This document shows positions 8,144-15,898 of a stretch of 44,164 nt of DNA, piece after piece. Positions within the stretch are counted from its first letter, which is position 1; each line of letters starts with the position of its first letter. The stretch covers positions 1 through 44,164 of IMG/VR virus record IMGVR_UViG_3300031957_000056. One strand, written 5' to 3'. The DNA is from a virus. The notes beneath the pieces are model-generated. The model was not told the DNA's origin and did not search any database. It worked only from the letters and a program-made list of their open reading frames with translations. A program made the translations under genes and the position numbers.

Positions 8144-8844
8144 TGGCTTTTTTACAAAGTAACATCCCGCACTTTAAGTGCTGGGTGCGGCGTGAGTACA
8201 CACACAACCATACTGCGTACCACGGAGAGTTTTTACATGCGATGGCGATTGGCGTCACCACCATGCCGAACAGATGCCTGAGTTTTCAGGTGATTTTTAC
8301 TGGCTGCGAAGCGGACATCGAGGGTACGCCCAATGTCCACGGCGGAGCAATGTGGGCTCGAATGCCCATTACAGCGTTGGTAGGGGATACTCCGTTTGAG
8401 GAGTGGCCCGAGCCTATGCCTGTTCATGCGGCACAACCTTGGGACTGCTCGTCTCGTACACATGCTGTATATCAGATGGATCGAACCACACCTTGTCCTT
8501 GGATGGCGAAGGTAGAAAGTGAGTTCTACCCTGCTAAATACTTGTTTACTGTGGACTATACAGATAGCGAGATTGCAGATGATCCTGCACAACACAAGCA
8601 AAGTCACGTTTTAGAACTGCTTGATGCCGGTCGATATACTGGTAACATTGTTGCTTTACCAAACAACAGAGTAAGAGTTACGCATCCTGCTTGGTTTAAC
8701 ACTGGAGAAGGCGCACCAGACTTCAGACCTTCTCAGCATATTCATTACTCAAAGTCTGATTTAGACTATACCCTCGATGTAAACAGGGTCTTTGATAATC
8801 TTTATAACGACAGTTCTGAAGAAGAGGTGGAGGATAATCTTTAA
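8143..8844 (+). CDS. Conserved hypothetical protein
   Basis: A 233-residue soluble protein with no membrane segment. It has several Cys and Trp residues and conserved-looking stretches such as HAMAIGVTTMPNRCLSFQVI, HGGAMWARMPITALVGD, WDCSSRTHAVYQM and YPAKYLFTVDYTDSE. It ends in an acidic tail (SSEEEVEDNL). I do not recognise a family. It lies between the lysis cassette and the co-chaperonin/scaffold genes, with TAATG overlaps on both sides, so it is co-translated with late genes and may be a virion or assembly protein. Confidence 0.7.
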   Translation: MAFLQSNIPHFKCWVRREYTHNHTAYHGEFLHAMAIGVTTMPNRCLSFQVIFTGCEADIEGTPNVHGGAMWARMPITALVGDTPFEEWPEPMPVHAAQPWDCSSRTHAVYQMDRTTPCPWMAKVESEFYPAKYLFTVDYTDSEIADDPAQHKQSHVLELLDAGRYTGNIVALPNNRVRVTHPAWFNTGEGAPDFRPSQHIHYSKSDLDYTLDVNRVFDNLYNDSSEEEVEDNL

Positions 8845-9056
8845 TGGACCTTGTAGACTTCTCGGCATATATGTATAAGCTACTACGAGAGCGCGAACAA
8901 GATATTGCAAGTGCTCTTGCTAATGATGTTGCTAAAGATTGGGAGCATTACAAACTCATGGTAGGTGAGATACGGGGCCTGGCCTACGCCCGTGAGGAAA
9001 TAAAAGCCCTGCTGGAGAGAAACGCAGACGATGTCGAAGACCTTATATCTTCCTGA
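8844..9056 (+). CDS. Small helical hypothetical protein
   Basis: A 70-residue, highly charged, all-helical protein (KLLREREQDIASALANDVAK, then YAREEIKALLERN) likely to form a small coiled coil. The spacing resembles the short conserved proteins that precede scaffold genes in podoviruses, but no family is assigned. The start overlaps the upstream stop (TAATG), and its 3' end overlaps the co-chaperonin gene by 26 bases in another frame. Confidence 0.68.
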   Translation: MDLVDFSAYMYKLLREREQDIASALANDVAKDWEHYKLMVGEIRGLAYAREEIKALLERNADDVEDLISS

Positions 9057-9519
9057 TCACGTTGCGCAGAAAATGAACAAAGACAAAGAGAAGGCTTCGG
9101 CTGACTCGTCTGATGTACATAGCGCGTATGTTGACGCCACCGAGAAGGTTTTAGATCCTTCTTTACTAGATAAACCCCTTTTGGAACGACTGCCGCAGCC
9201 TACGGGCTGGCGTTTATTGGTGATGCCTTACAAAGGTGCATCCAAGACGCAGGGCGGTTTACATATCCCAGATGAGATTCGAGCTCGTGAGGCCGTGGCT
9301 ACTGTTGTAGCTTACGTTTTAAAGCTTGGGCCTTTGGCATATAAAGACCCAGACAAGTTTGGACAGGACGCAGCACCTTGGTGCGCGGAAGGTCAGTGGG
9401 TTTGCATTGGTAGATATTCAGGATCACGTTTTAGAATTGATGGCGGGGAGGTTCGTATCATTAATGATGACGAAGTTATCGCTACTATTCTTGAGCCTGA
9501 TGACATCAAGCAAGTTTAG
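9031..9519 (+). CDS. GroES-like co-chaperonin
   Basis: A 162-residue protein whose residues 55-155 follow the Cpn10 fold. PTGWRLLVMPYKGASKTQGG aligns with the start of GroES, and SKTQGGLHIPDEIR (71-84) corresponds to the GroEL-binding mobile loop (GGIVL in E. coli). These are followed by beta strands AVATVVAYVLKLGP, and by GQWVCIGRYSG and DDEVIATI. About 50 extra residues lie at the N-terminus. Like T4 gp31, it would cap host GroEL to fold a large capsid protein. The position just before scaffold and capsid genes fits. Start at 9031 has GGAGAG upstream; an ATG at 9073 is an alternative. Confidence 0.85.
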   Translation: MSKTLYLPDHVAQKMNKDKEKASADSSDVHSAYVDATEKVLDPSLLDKPLLERLPQPTGWRLLVMPYKGASKTQGGLHIPDEIRAREAVATVVAYVLKLGPLAYKDPDKFGQDAAPWCAEGQWVCIGRYSGSRFRIDGGEVRIINDDEVIATILEPDDIKQV

Positions 9520-9528
9520 GAGGAACAG

Positions 9529-10464
9529 ATGGCTGAAGAAAAACTAGAGCAAGAAGTCCTTGAAGACGAGGGCGTCGAAGTTGAAATTGAGGTTAAGGAG
9601 GAAGAGTCCTCTAAAACTGAGATACCAGTTGTTACGGAGGAGGTTAAAGAGGAGGAACCTGCACCCGTTGAAACCACAGAGGCTGAAACAACTGAAGATG
9701 AGTTAGAAACCTATAGCACCAAAGTCCAGAACAGGATTAAGAAGCTAACGGAGAAGTATCGCAAAGAAGAACGTGACCGTGAGGAAGCTGTTCGGATGGC
9801 GCAACAACTCTTAGGTGAAAACCAACAACTTAAAAACCGAATGCAAAATTTAGACAAAGGGTATCTAACCGAATATGGTACACGTTTGGATAGCGAAGTT
9901 ATAAATGCAAAACGGTTGTACAAAGAGGCTTACGAGGCTGGTGATGCAGACAAAATGATGGAAGCCCAAGAGGCCATGTCAAAAATGTCTATTGAACAAG
10001 AGCGTTTGCGAATAGCAAAGCAGCGTTCAGAACAAGTTGAGGTCGAGCAGGGTCAAGCACAAGGCCAGCCTGCGCCACAACAAGCAGCACAGCAACAAGC
10101 TCCTGCCCCAAAACCGGATCCTAAAGCCGAGGCTTGGGCAGAAAAAAATGAATGGTTTGGCAGCGACGAGGTAATGACCTATGCTGCATTTGGTATTCAT
10201 CGCAAACTGGTTGAAGAAGAAGGAATTGACCCGAGCGCAGAAGAATACTATACTGAAGTTGATCGCAGGATGCGTGTGGAATTTCCACACAAGTTTCAAG
10301 CGAAGAAATCGGGCGGAGCACAGGTCGCACCTGCTGGCGCTTCAGCTACCCGCAGTACAGCAAAAACAGGGCGCAGGTCGGTGAAACTGTCACCATCACA
10401 AATTGCGATGGCGAAACGTCTGAACGTACCGCTTGAAGAATATGCAAAATATGTGAAGGAGTAA
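9529..10464 (+). CDS. Putative head scaffolding protein
   Basis: A 311-residue protein with the layout of a phage scaffold. It has a very acidic Glu/Val/Thr-rich N-terminus (about 1-65), a central charged coiled coil (70-165), a Gln/Ala/Pro linker near 175-200, and a basic C-terminus (SATRSTAKTGRRSVKLSPS) that could contact the capsid protein. A small folded segment around 200-250 (EKNEWFGSDEVMTYAAFGIH) is conserved-looking. It lies two genes upstream of the capsid gene pair. AGGAGGA lies 8 bases before the ATG. The call is by composition and position. Confidence 0.75.
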   Translation: MAEEKLEQEVLEDEGVEVEIEVKEEESSKTEIPVVTEEVKEEEPAPVETTEAETTEDELETYSTKVQNRIKKLTEKYRKEERDREEAVRMAQQLLGENQQLKNRMQNLDKGYLTEYGTRLDSEVINAKRLYKEAYEAGDADKMMEAQEAMSKMSIEQERLRIAKQRSEQVEVEQGQAQGQPAPQQAAQQQAPAPKPDPKAEAWAEKNEWFGSDEVMTYAAFGIHRKLVEEEGIDPSAEEYYTEVDRRMRVEFPHKFQAKKSGGAQVAPAGASATRSTAKTGRRSVKLSPSQIAMAKRLNVPLEEYAKYVKE

Positions 10465-10468
10465 TGAT

Positions 10469-10927
10469 ATGACTGACAGAAAATCTCGTGAAAGCGAAAC
10501 TCGCGAAACACAAACGCGCCGTAAACCATGGGCTCCGCCCAGCCGCCTTGAAGCACCTGAAGCCCCTGCGGGCTATGTGCATCGTTGGATTCGAGTTGCA
10601 ATGCGTGGTGAAGAAGACAAGATGAACGTCAACACCAAGCTGCGCGAAGGATGGGAACCCGTTCGTAAGGACGAGTATCCAGACTATGAAGCTCCCACTA
10701 TTGACGAAGGTCGATATGAAGGAGTTATCGGACAAGGTGGGCTGATGCTGTGTCGCATACCTGTAGAAACCGCCCAAGAACGATCCGCGTATTACGGGAA
10801 CCGGACCCGCGAACAAATGGTAGCTGTTGATCAGGACCTAATGAAGGACCAACATCCTTCGATGCCTATTAGTAATAACAGGCAAAGTCGTGTATCTTTC
10901 GGAGGCTCACGAAGGGACTCCGAGTAA
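10469..10927 (+). CDS. Conserved head-region protein
   Basis: A 152-residue, Arg/Glu-rich protein with no membrane segment. It contains a compact motif region (PAGYVHRWIRVAMRGEEDKM, LREGWEPVRKDEYP and EGVIGQGGLMLCRIP) and a disordered, Ser/Arg-rich tail. I associate this with the short protein often found between scaffold and capsid genes of marine podoviruses; its role is unknown. AAGGAG lies 8 bases upstream of the ATG. Confidence 0.72.
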   Translation: MTDRKSRESETRETQTRRKPWAPPSRLEAPEAPAGYVHRWIRVAMRGEEDKMNVNTKLREGWEPVRKDEYPDYEAPTIDEGRYEGVIGQGGLMLCRIPVETAQERSAYYGNRTREQMVAVDQDLMKDQHPSMPISNNRQSRVSFGGSRRDSE

Positions 10928-10943
10928 CTTTTGAGGTGCTATT

Positions 10944-11588
10944 ATGGCAAATTCTAACGGATCCTTTGGGCTACGCCCCATTGGGAAAATTGGTCAATCG
11001 ACCAATTCTACCGGTATGACTGAGTATCGAATTGCATCCGACAACAGTAACCCAATCTTCCAAGGCATGGCGGTAATTCCGTTAGCTGCGGGCGTTATTG
11101 ACGATCTACAAGCTGCGGCTGGTGGTAACGTCTCTATCGTGGGTGTGTTTGGCGGTTGTGAGTATGTCTCATCTACTACTGGTGAAACTATCTACTCTAA
11201 CTACTGGCCTGGTTCTGGCGCGGATTCTAATTATCCGGTCAAAGCTTTTCTGTACGACGACCCAAATCAATTGTTTACGATTGCAACATCTAATGTTGTT
11301 GCAGGACAGAACACTGAAGCGGAAGTTCGTACATCTGTATTCGCAAACATTGCTTTTGCTACGGGTAACAGTGGTTCTACAACTACTGGTATTTCTTCTG
11401 CTTCAGCGGATTTGAATACAGTCGCAACCACCAACACATTGGCATTAAGAATTATGGGCATCCAAGATGATCCAGACAATTCTGATTTCACTGCTGCTGG
11501 TATTCCACTAATCGTTCGTATAAACAACCACTTCAATGCGCCTACTGGTTCCATTGCAGCGGCAACTGTTTCTACGACCGGCGTATAA
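10944..11588 (+). CDS. Putative capsid decoration or head-stabilising protein
   Basis: A 214-residue beta-rich protein rich in Ser, Thr, Ala and Gly, starting MANSNGSFGLRPIGKIGQ and ending with an Ala/Thr/Ser tail. It has no signal peptide. It sits directly before the major capsid gene, 14 bases away with its own ribosome site, the usual place for a decoration protein. The family is not recognised; it could alternatively be a minor head protein. Confidence 0.68.
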   Translation: MANSNGSFGLRPIGKIGQSTNSTGMTEYRIASDNSNPIFQGMAVIPLAAGVIDDLQAAAGGNVSIVGVFGGCEYVSSTTGETIYSNYWPGSGADSNYPVKAFLYDDPNQLFTIATSNVVAGQNTEAEVRTSVFANIAFATGNSGSTTTGISSASADLNTVATTNTLALRIMGIQDDPDNSDFTAAGIPLIVRINNHFNAPTGSIAAATVSTTGV

Positions 11589-11602
11589 GGAGGGTATAGA
11601 TT

Positions 11603-12514
11603 ATGGCTATTTCTCGCGCACAACTAGCGAAAGAGCTAGAACCCGGCCTGAACGCTTTGTTTGGAATGGAGTATGATCGTTACGAAAACCAACATGCGGA
11701 AATATACACAACAGAATCTTCAGATCGTGCATTTGAAGAAGAGGTCATGTTATCCGGATTTGGTGCGGCTCCTACTAAGTCAGAAGGTTCAGCCGTTAAT
11801 TTTGACGATGCTAACGAAGCTTACACAGCTCGTTACAACCACGAAACCGTTGCGCTTGCATTCTCAATTACTGAGGAAGCAATCGAGGACAACTTGTATG
11901 ACCGCCTCGGCAGTCGTTACACACGCGCCCTCGCACGTTCAATGGCCCACTCTAAGCAGGTTAAAGCTGCCGCTGTATTGAACAATGCGTTCACTGCGGG
12001 TGCTTCTGCTGGCGGAGACGGGGTTGCACTTTGTGACCTTTCACACCCGCTTACAAACGGTGGAACTTTGGCTAACGAACCATCAACTGCTGCTGATTTA
12101 AACGAAACATCTCTTGAAGATGCTTTGATTAACATCGCTGGTTTTGTTGATGAGCGTGGTCTAAAGGTTGCTCTTCGTGGCATGAAGTTGATGATCCCTC
12201 GTCAACTGCAATTCGTTGCAGAGCGTTTGATGGTTTCTAACCTTCGCCCTGGCACATCAGACAACGATACTAACGCAATGCGTTCAATGGGGATGTTACC
12301 TGAAGGCTATGCCGTCAATGACTTCCTTACTGATCCAGATGCGTTCTTTATCAAAACTGATGCGCCTCGTGGTTTTGTTCACTTTGAGCGGACTCCGCTT
12401 TCCACTAACATGGAAGCTGACTTCGACACAGGAAACATGCGCTTTAAAGCTCGTGAGCGTTATAGCTTTGGCTTTAGCGACCCACGTTGTGTGTTTGGTT
12501 CACCAGGCGCATAA
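11603..12514 (+). CDS. Major capsid protein
   Basis: A 303-residue protein expected to build the icosahedral shell. It starts MAISRAQLAKELEPGLNALFG and continues with the N-arm/E-loop-like EEEVMLSGFGAAPTKSEGSA, the helix ERHE-like region SITEEAIEDNLYDRLG, and the central KVALRGMKLMIPRQLQFVAE. The end, ARERYSFGFSDPRCVFGS, is typical of HK97-fold capsid proteins of this type. Length and position after scaffold fit well. AAGGAGGG lies 11-12 bases upstream, a strong ribosome site, and a strong terminator follows, consistent with very high expression. Confidence 0.9.
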   Translation: MAISRAQLAKELEPGLNALFGMEYDRYENQHAEIYTTESSDRAFEEEVMLSGFGAAPTKSEGSAVNFDDANEAYTARYNHETVALAFSITEEAIEDNLYDRLGSRYTRALARSMAHSKQVKAAAVLNNAFTAGASAGGDGVALCDLSHPLTNGGTLANEPSTAADLNETSLEDALINIAGFVDERGLKVALRGMKLMIPRQLQFVAERLMVSNLRPGTSDNDTNAMRSMGMLPEGYAVNDFLTDPDAFFIKTDAPRGFVHFERTPLSTNMEADFDTGNMRFKARERYSFGFSDPRCVFGSPGA

Positions 12515-12566
12515 GTTACCTAGATTCAACCTTTAGCCACCCTATCGGAAGAATCTATTTAAGTTG

Positions 12567-12597
12567 GAGGCGGTCTTCGGATCGCCTCTTTCTTTTT
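12567..12597 (+). terminator. Rho-independent terminator after the capsid gene
   Basis: A 9-bp stem, GAGGCGGTC paired with GATCGCCTC (one G-U pair), closes a TTCG tetraloop and is followed by TTTCTTTTTG. The c(UUCG)g loop and U-rich tail make this a textbook intrinsic terminator. It lies 52 bases after the capsid stop. Confidence 0.93.
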
Positions 12598-12625
12598 GTT
12601 TAAATATGATATATTGTTTTAGTAT

Positions 12626-12665
12626 CCCTGACAGTTGCATTGGGCAACTGACTTAACCCTGACAG
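12626..12665 (+). promoter_or_regulatory. Structured leader before the next late gene
   Basis: The 9-base sequence CCCTGACAG occurs twice (12626 and 12657). Between the copies lies a perfect 7-bp hairpin, CAGTTGC and GCAACTG (12632-12638 and 12644-12650), with loop ATTGG. The second repeat runs into the ribosome site AGGAGA of the gene at 12675. An AT-rich stretch upstream (12601-12625) could hold a promoter (TTGTTT, then TAGTAT 18 bases later), but the match is weak. Confidence 0.5.
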
Positions 12666-12674
12666 GAGATTCTC

Positions 12675-13223
12675 ATGGGTAATTCTACATTTAGCGGACC
12701 AGTACGTTCGCAAAACGGCTTTCAAGTAATTTCTACAAATGCCACCACAGGTGCAGTTACAACTGTAGCAAGCACAGCTTCAACAGGCATTGTCACTAAC
12801 AAGTATGTGAAGCATGTTGGTTTCGCTACTGGCGTTACGGTAAACACAACTGCGGGTGATAGCCCTACAATTGGTGAGTTTACACAGCCCGCAAACACAA
12901 TTATCACTGACATTAAAATATTTTGTGACACATCTCCTGTTATCGGAGAAGGTGATATTGGTTACGAAGTTGGCACGTCTTCCTCTGGTGCGCAGATTGT
13001 TGCGGCTCAGACTGATGAGATTTTAGACGGCGGTACAACTGTTGTTGAGCATAACGTAACGGTAACTGCATTAGTTCTTCAGACACAGGATGGCACAACA
13101 GCGCCAGCCTCTGTTCAGTATACAGACACCGAAAGAACTATTTACTGCAACATTACAAATACCGTTGATGCTACAACAGCAGGATCGTTCACATTCATCA
13201 TTGAGTACGTCCAGATTGCGTAA
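12675..13223 (+). CDS. Putative virion protein
   Basis: A 182-residue, Thr/Val/Gly-rich, beta-strand protein starting MGNSTFSGPVRSQNGFQVIS. The N-terminal motif NSTFSGPVRS, seen in virion proteins of marine phages, and the closing FTFIIEYVQIA suggest a compact beta-sandwich. The strong ribosome site AGGAGA and its own structured leader suggest separate control after the capsid terminator. Function is not established; a capsid or tail surface protein is likely from composition and place. Confidence 0.68.
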   Translation: MGNSTFSGPVRSQNGFQVISTNATTGAVTTVASTASTGIVTNKYVKHVGFATGVTVNTTAGDSPTIGEFTQPANTIITDIKIFCDTSPVIGEGDIGYEVGTSSSGAQIVAAQTDEILDGGTTVVEHNVTVTALVLQTQDGTTAPASVQYTDTERTIYCNITNTVDATTAGSFTFIIEYVQIA

Positions 13224-13233
13224 TTATTAATTT

Positions 13234-13253
13234 GGTGGGGTTAACTCCCCACC
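13234..13253 (+). terminator. Stem-loop between two virion genes, weak terminator
   Basis: A perfect 7-bp stem (GGTGGGG and CCCCACC) with loop TTAACT lies 10 bases after the upstream stop and is followed by TATATTTTATAGGAG. The tail has several T residues but is not a clean T run, so it may attenuate transcription, or protect or separate the two messages, rather than fully terminate. Confidence 0.6.
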
Positions 13254-13274
13254 TATATTTTATAGGAGATTAAT

Positions 13275-13889
13275 ATGGCAGGCTCAGACGTAACCCCAGT
13301 CATCATCAGCGATGAGGTGGCTTTGGATGCAGACGGTATTTCCACTGCCGCCGCTGTTGGCAACAACGCGGCTTTAACAATTGGCGGTGCCTTAGCTGAT
13401 GGTGGAAGTGTAACTAACGCTTCAGGTAGACAAGTAACAATTTTGTCTGCGGGAGATGATTCTTCAAAATCATTTACTGTTGTTGGTACTGATGTAAATG
13501 GTGCAGCTTTAACTGAATCGGTAACTGGTGCTAACAGTGGAACAGCGACAAGTTCAGGTTATTTTAAAACAATTACAAGCATAACCGCAGTTGGCAACCC
13601 AGCAGGAAACGTATCTGCTGGAATTAACAACAATGCTTTAGGTGTTATTTTTGCAGGGCGCACTCGATTACAAGGATTTTCTTTTGTATCCGGTGGATCA
13701 GCAGGCAAAGCTAACCTTAGAGACGGAGGTGCCACGGGTACAGAGCTCATACAGTTTCGCTCGATTGGTACAGATAGTCAATCAGACGGTGCCCGTGGGT
13801 TTCCTGATGAAGGCATTTTGTTTAAAGACGGCGCGTATGTTACCTTTATCGTAGGAACTATGGACCTAATGATGTTCTACCACGCTTAA
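13275..13889 (+). CDS. Putative virion protein
   Basis: A 204-residue, Gly/Ala/Thr/Ser-rich beta protein with no Cys and no membrane segment. Segments such as GNNAALTIGGALADGGSVTN and SGRQVTILSAGDDSSKSFTV, plus VGTDVNGAALTESVTG, look like repeated beta-hairpins of a surface or tail protein. The C-terminus is better ordered (EGILFKDGAYVTFIVGTMDL). TAGGAG lies 8 bases before the ATG. Together with the previous gene it forms a virion pair after the capsid gene. The family is not recognised. Confidence 0.67.
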   Translation: MAGSDVTPVIISDEVALDADGISTAAAVGNNAALTIGGALADGGSVTNASGRQVTILSAGDDSSKSFTVVGTDVNGAALTESVTGANSGTATSSGYFKTITSITAVGNPAGNVSAGINNNALGVIFAGRTRLQGFSFVSGGSAGKANLRDGGATGTELIQFRSIGTDSQSDGARGFPDEGILFKDGAYVTFIVGTMDLMMFYHA

Positions 13890-13906
13890 AACTAGGACGG
13901 CGTACA

Positions 13907-14152
13907 ATGGCTAAGATCGACAAGTCCAAAATGAAGTGCAACAGCCCCAAAAGACAAAAGTCTGGGGGCAAAAAGTTTGTTGTAAAAGCGTGTGCCAAGG
14001 GTAAAGAAAAGATAGTTCGTTTTGGCGATGCCAATATGACTATTAAGAAGTCCAACCCAAAACGCCGTAAGTCATTTCGTGCGAGGCATGGGTGCGATAC
14101 AAAGAAACTGGACAAGCTTTCCGCTCGTTACTGGTCCTGTAGTAAATGGTGA
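13907..14152 (+). CDS. Small basic Cys-containing marine-phage protein
   Basis: An 81-residue, very basic protein with the pattern KKFVVKACAKGKEKIVRFGD, then SFRARHGCD and a closing SARYWSCSKW. I know this arrangement from small proteins of unknown function that recur in marine phages. Four Cys and many Lys/Arg suggest a compact fold, possibly metal-binding or nucleic-acid-binding. It is the first of three short basic proteins before the head-tail adaptor. Confidence 0.72.
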   Translation: MAKIDKSKMKCNSPKRQKSGGKKFVVKACAKGKEKIVRFGDANMTIKKSNPKRRKSFRARHGCDTKKLDKLSARYWSCSKW

Positions 14153-14156
14153 TGCA

Positions 14157-14396
14157 ATGAGATTGGACATACATCAAACAGTTTCTTTTATTGTACTTGG
14201 TTTAGTTAGCTGGGGGGCGTTACAGCTTTACCAGATGAATGCCAATCTATCCTTGGTGACATACAAGGTTGAAGAAAACCACGCTATGATAAAACCTATG
14301 TGGCAAGACTTTTTAATACGGAAGGCGAAGTATGACTCTATCTCGATCACAGATGTCGAAACAAATATCCACGCCTCCAACAAGGAGACAAACTAA
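14157..14396 (+). CDS. Small membrane-anchored protein
   Basis: The open frame begins upstream at 14079, inside the previous gene; the ATG at 14157, just after the previous stop, is the sensible start. The 79-residue product has one N-terminal hydrophobic segment (FIVLGLVSWGALQLY, about residues 10-24) and a soluble charged C-terminus, giving a single-pass protein. No family recognised. Its stop overlaps the next ATG (TAATG). Confidence 0.6.
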   Translation: MRLDIHQTVSFIVLGLVSWGALQLYQMNANLSLVTYKVEENHAMIKPMWQDFLIRKAKYDSISITDVETNIHASNKETN

Positions 14397-14626
14397 TGCC
14401 CAAAGACGCTTGTTACAAGAAAGTCAAAGCCAGGTACAAGGTGTTCCCAAGCGCCTACGCCTCGGGAGCAATAGCAAAATGTCGAAAGGTGGGCGCGTCA
14501 AATTGGGGAGAATCTTCTAAGAAACGCAAACGCAAGGTTAAAAAGAAACTTCGTGAGGGAGGGTTTATTGCCTTTGGCTGTGGCGAGGTTGCAGAAAACA
14601 GACGCAAAGAAACAAGAACTTTCTGA
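14396..14626 (+). CDS. Small basic protein, KDACYKKVKARYKVFPSAYA type
   Basis: A 76-residue Lys/Arg-rich protein with the motif CYKKVKARYKVFPSAYASGA at the N-terminus, followed by KCRKVGASNWG and a C-terminal GGFIAFGCGEVAENRRKETR. Proteins of this form are common in marine phage genomes, often beside capsid or tail genes, and have no known function. The second half resembles a short Gly/Asn/Arg motif found separately in other phage proteins, so this may be a two-part protein. Confidence 0.7.
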   Translation: MPKDACYKKVKARYKVFPSAYASGAIAKCRKVGASNWGESSKKRKRKVKKKLREGGFIAFGCGEVAENRRKETRTF

Positions 14627-14910
14627 TGGCTGTTCGTAAAACAAAAAAAGGTGCGGCTCTCAAGCGTTGGTTCAAAGAGGACTGGGTCGATGTTAAAACG
14701 GGCAAGCCTTGTGGACGCAAGAAGGGGGAAAAAAGAGGTACTCCTTACTGCCGTCCGAGTAAGAGGGTGAGTTCAAAAACACCTAAGACATCGAAAGAAA
14801 TGACAAAGTCAGAAAAACGTAGTAAGATACGCGAGAAGAATAAACTTGGTCAACCCGCTGGCAAGCCCCGTAGAGTGTCTGCCGCAAAGCGTAAAACGAG
14901 GAACTACTAA
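14626..14910 (+). CDS. Small basic protein, LKRWFKEDWVDVKTGKPCGR type
   Basis: A 94-residue, very basic protein with the motif RWFKEDWVDVKTGKPCGRK, then GTPYCRPSKRVSSKTPKT and a Lys/Arg-rich tail. This resembles the DUF5872 family as I remember it; an HMM search should decide. The two Cys and high charge suggest nucleic-acid contact or a virion DNA-associated role. TGATG and TAATG overlaps join it to both neighbours. Confidence 0.7.
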   Translation: MAVRKTKKGAALKRWFKEDWVDVKTGKPCGRKKGEKRGTPYCRPSKRVSSKTPKTSKEMTKSEKRSKIREKNKLGQPAGKPRRVSAAKRKTRNY

Positions 14911-15575
14911 TGACAACATCAGATTCAAGAGACTTTAATCTCGACGTTGGTGAGATCATCGAGGAAGCGTTTGAGCGGTGCGGCTTAGAGGTTCGTACAG
15001 GTTATGACGCTCGTACTGCTCGACGTTCTTTGAACCTGATGTTTGCAGAGTGGGCTAACCGTGGGCTTAACATGTGGACCGTGCAGCAAGGCACGATAAC
15101 CTTAACTCAAGGTCAGGCAACGGAGACATTGCTTGCGGATGTGGTTGATATCTTAGAGGTGGTGCTTCGCAGAGACGGCACAGATTATGATATGGATCGG
15201 ATTAGTCGTGGTGATTATGCCACCTTGCCCAGTAAAACAACGCAGGGAAGGCCAAGCCAGTTTTGGTTTAATCGTCAGATTGCTCCTGTTATTAACCTTT
15301 GGGCAGTCCCTGAGAACTCTACAGATCAAATAGTTTACTACTACCTGCAACGGATTGATGATGCAGATACGCTGGTCAATACTACAGATATGCCATTTAG
15401 GTTTTATCCTTGTATGGTTGCAGGCTTGGCGTATTATCTTGCAATGAAACGAGCTCCCGAGCGTCTTCAACTGTTAAAGGTTGTTTACGAAGAGGAGTTC
15501 CAACGTGCCGCAGACGAGGACGAAGATCGAGTTCCGTTAAAGTTGCAGCCTAGCATTCAATATTTGAGGTTGTAA
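14910..15575 (+). CDS. Head-tail adaptor protein (P22 gp4-like role)
   Basis: A 221-residue, mostly helical protein. The N-terminal part (VGEIIEEAFERCGLEVRTGY, then ARRSLNLMFAEWANRGLNMW) is a signature I associate with the adaptor that joins portal to tail in marine podoviruses. A middle beta part (QIAPVINLWAVPENS) and C-terminal helices (MVAGLAYYLAMKRAPERLQL) follow. The fold type matches connector proteins of the gp4/gp11 class. It would seal the DNA-filled head after packaging. The gp11-like protein two genes on is the likely partner. Confidence 0.8.
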   Translation: MTTSDSRDFNLDVGEIIEEAFERCGLEVRTGYDARTARRSLNLMFAEWANRGLNMWTVQQGTITLTQGQATETLLADVVDILEVVLRRDGTDYDMDRISRGDYATLPSKTTQGRPSQFWFNRQIAPVINLWAVPENSTDQIVYYYLQRIDDADTLVNTTDMPFRFYPCMVAGLAYYLAMKRAPERLQLLKVVYEEEFQRAADEDEDRVPLKLQPSIQYLRL

Positions 15576-15898
15576 TGGCGTTTGCATCTGGAAACAAAGC
15601 ATGGGGAATATCGGATCGTTCTGGGTTTAGATACCGTTTGAAGGATATGAAGAAGGAGTGGACTGGTGCTTTAGTTGGTCCAGATGAGTTTGAGCCCAAG
15701 CACCCTCAGTTGTTTCCTATACGCATAGGTCCAGATCCACAGGCGTTACGCAACCCAAGACCCGAGCCCAACCTTCCAGAAGAAAGAAACATACAATACG
15801 GTTGGAACCCTGTTGGAGGTCCAACGGACAATGGAATTAACCCCCCTAACAACTTGGTAGCTACTGGGTCGGTAGGCGAAGTGACGGTGACAACATGA
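15575..15898 (+). CDS. Small virion protein with a VGEVTVTT tail
   Basis: A 107-residue protein with an N-terminal KAWGISDRSGFRYRLKDMKK, then a Pro-rich region (FEPKHPQLFPIRIGPDPQAL and NPRPEPNLPEER), and a C-terminal tag NLVATGSVGEVTVTT. Similar Pro-rich small proteins sit between adaptor genes in marine podoviruses; function unknown. The C-terminal tag recurs in the protein at 24890. Overlaps are TAATG upstream and ATGA downstream. Confidence 0.72.
   Translation: MAFASGNKAWGISDRSGFRYRLKDMKKEWTGALVGPDEFEPKHPQLFPIRIGPDPQALRNPRPEPNLPEERNIQYGWNPVGGPTDNGINPPNNLVATGSVGEVTVTT

Noticed and set aside
10346-10816. Minus-strand frame over the scaffold and head genes
   Set aside because: Shadow of two plus-strand genes with good ribosome sites; no motif.
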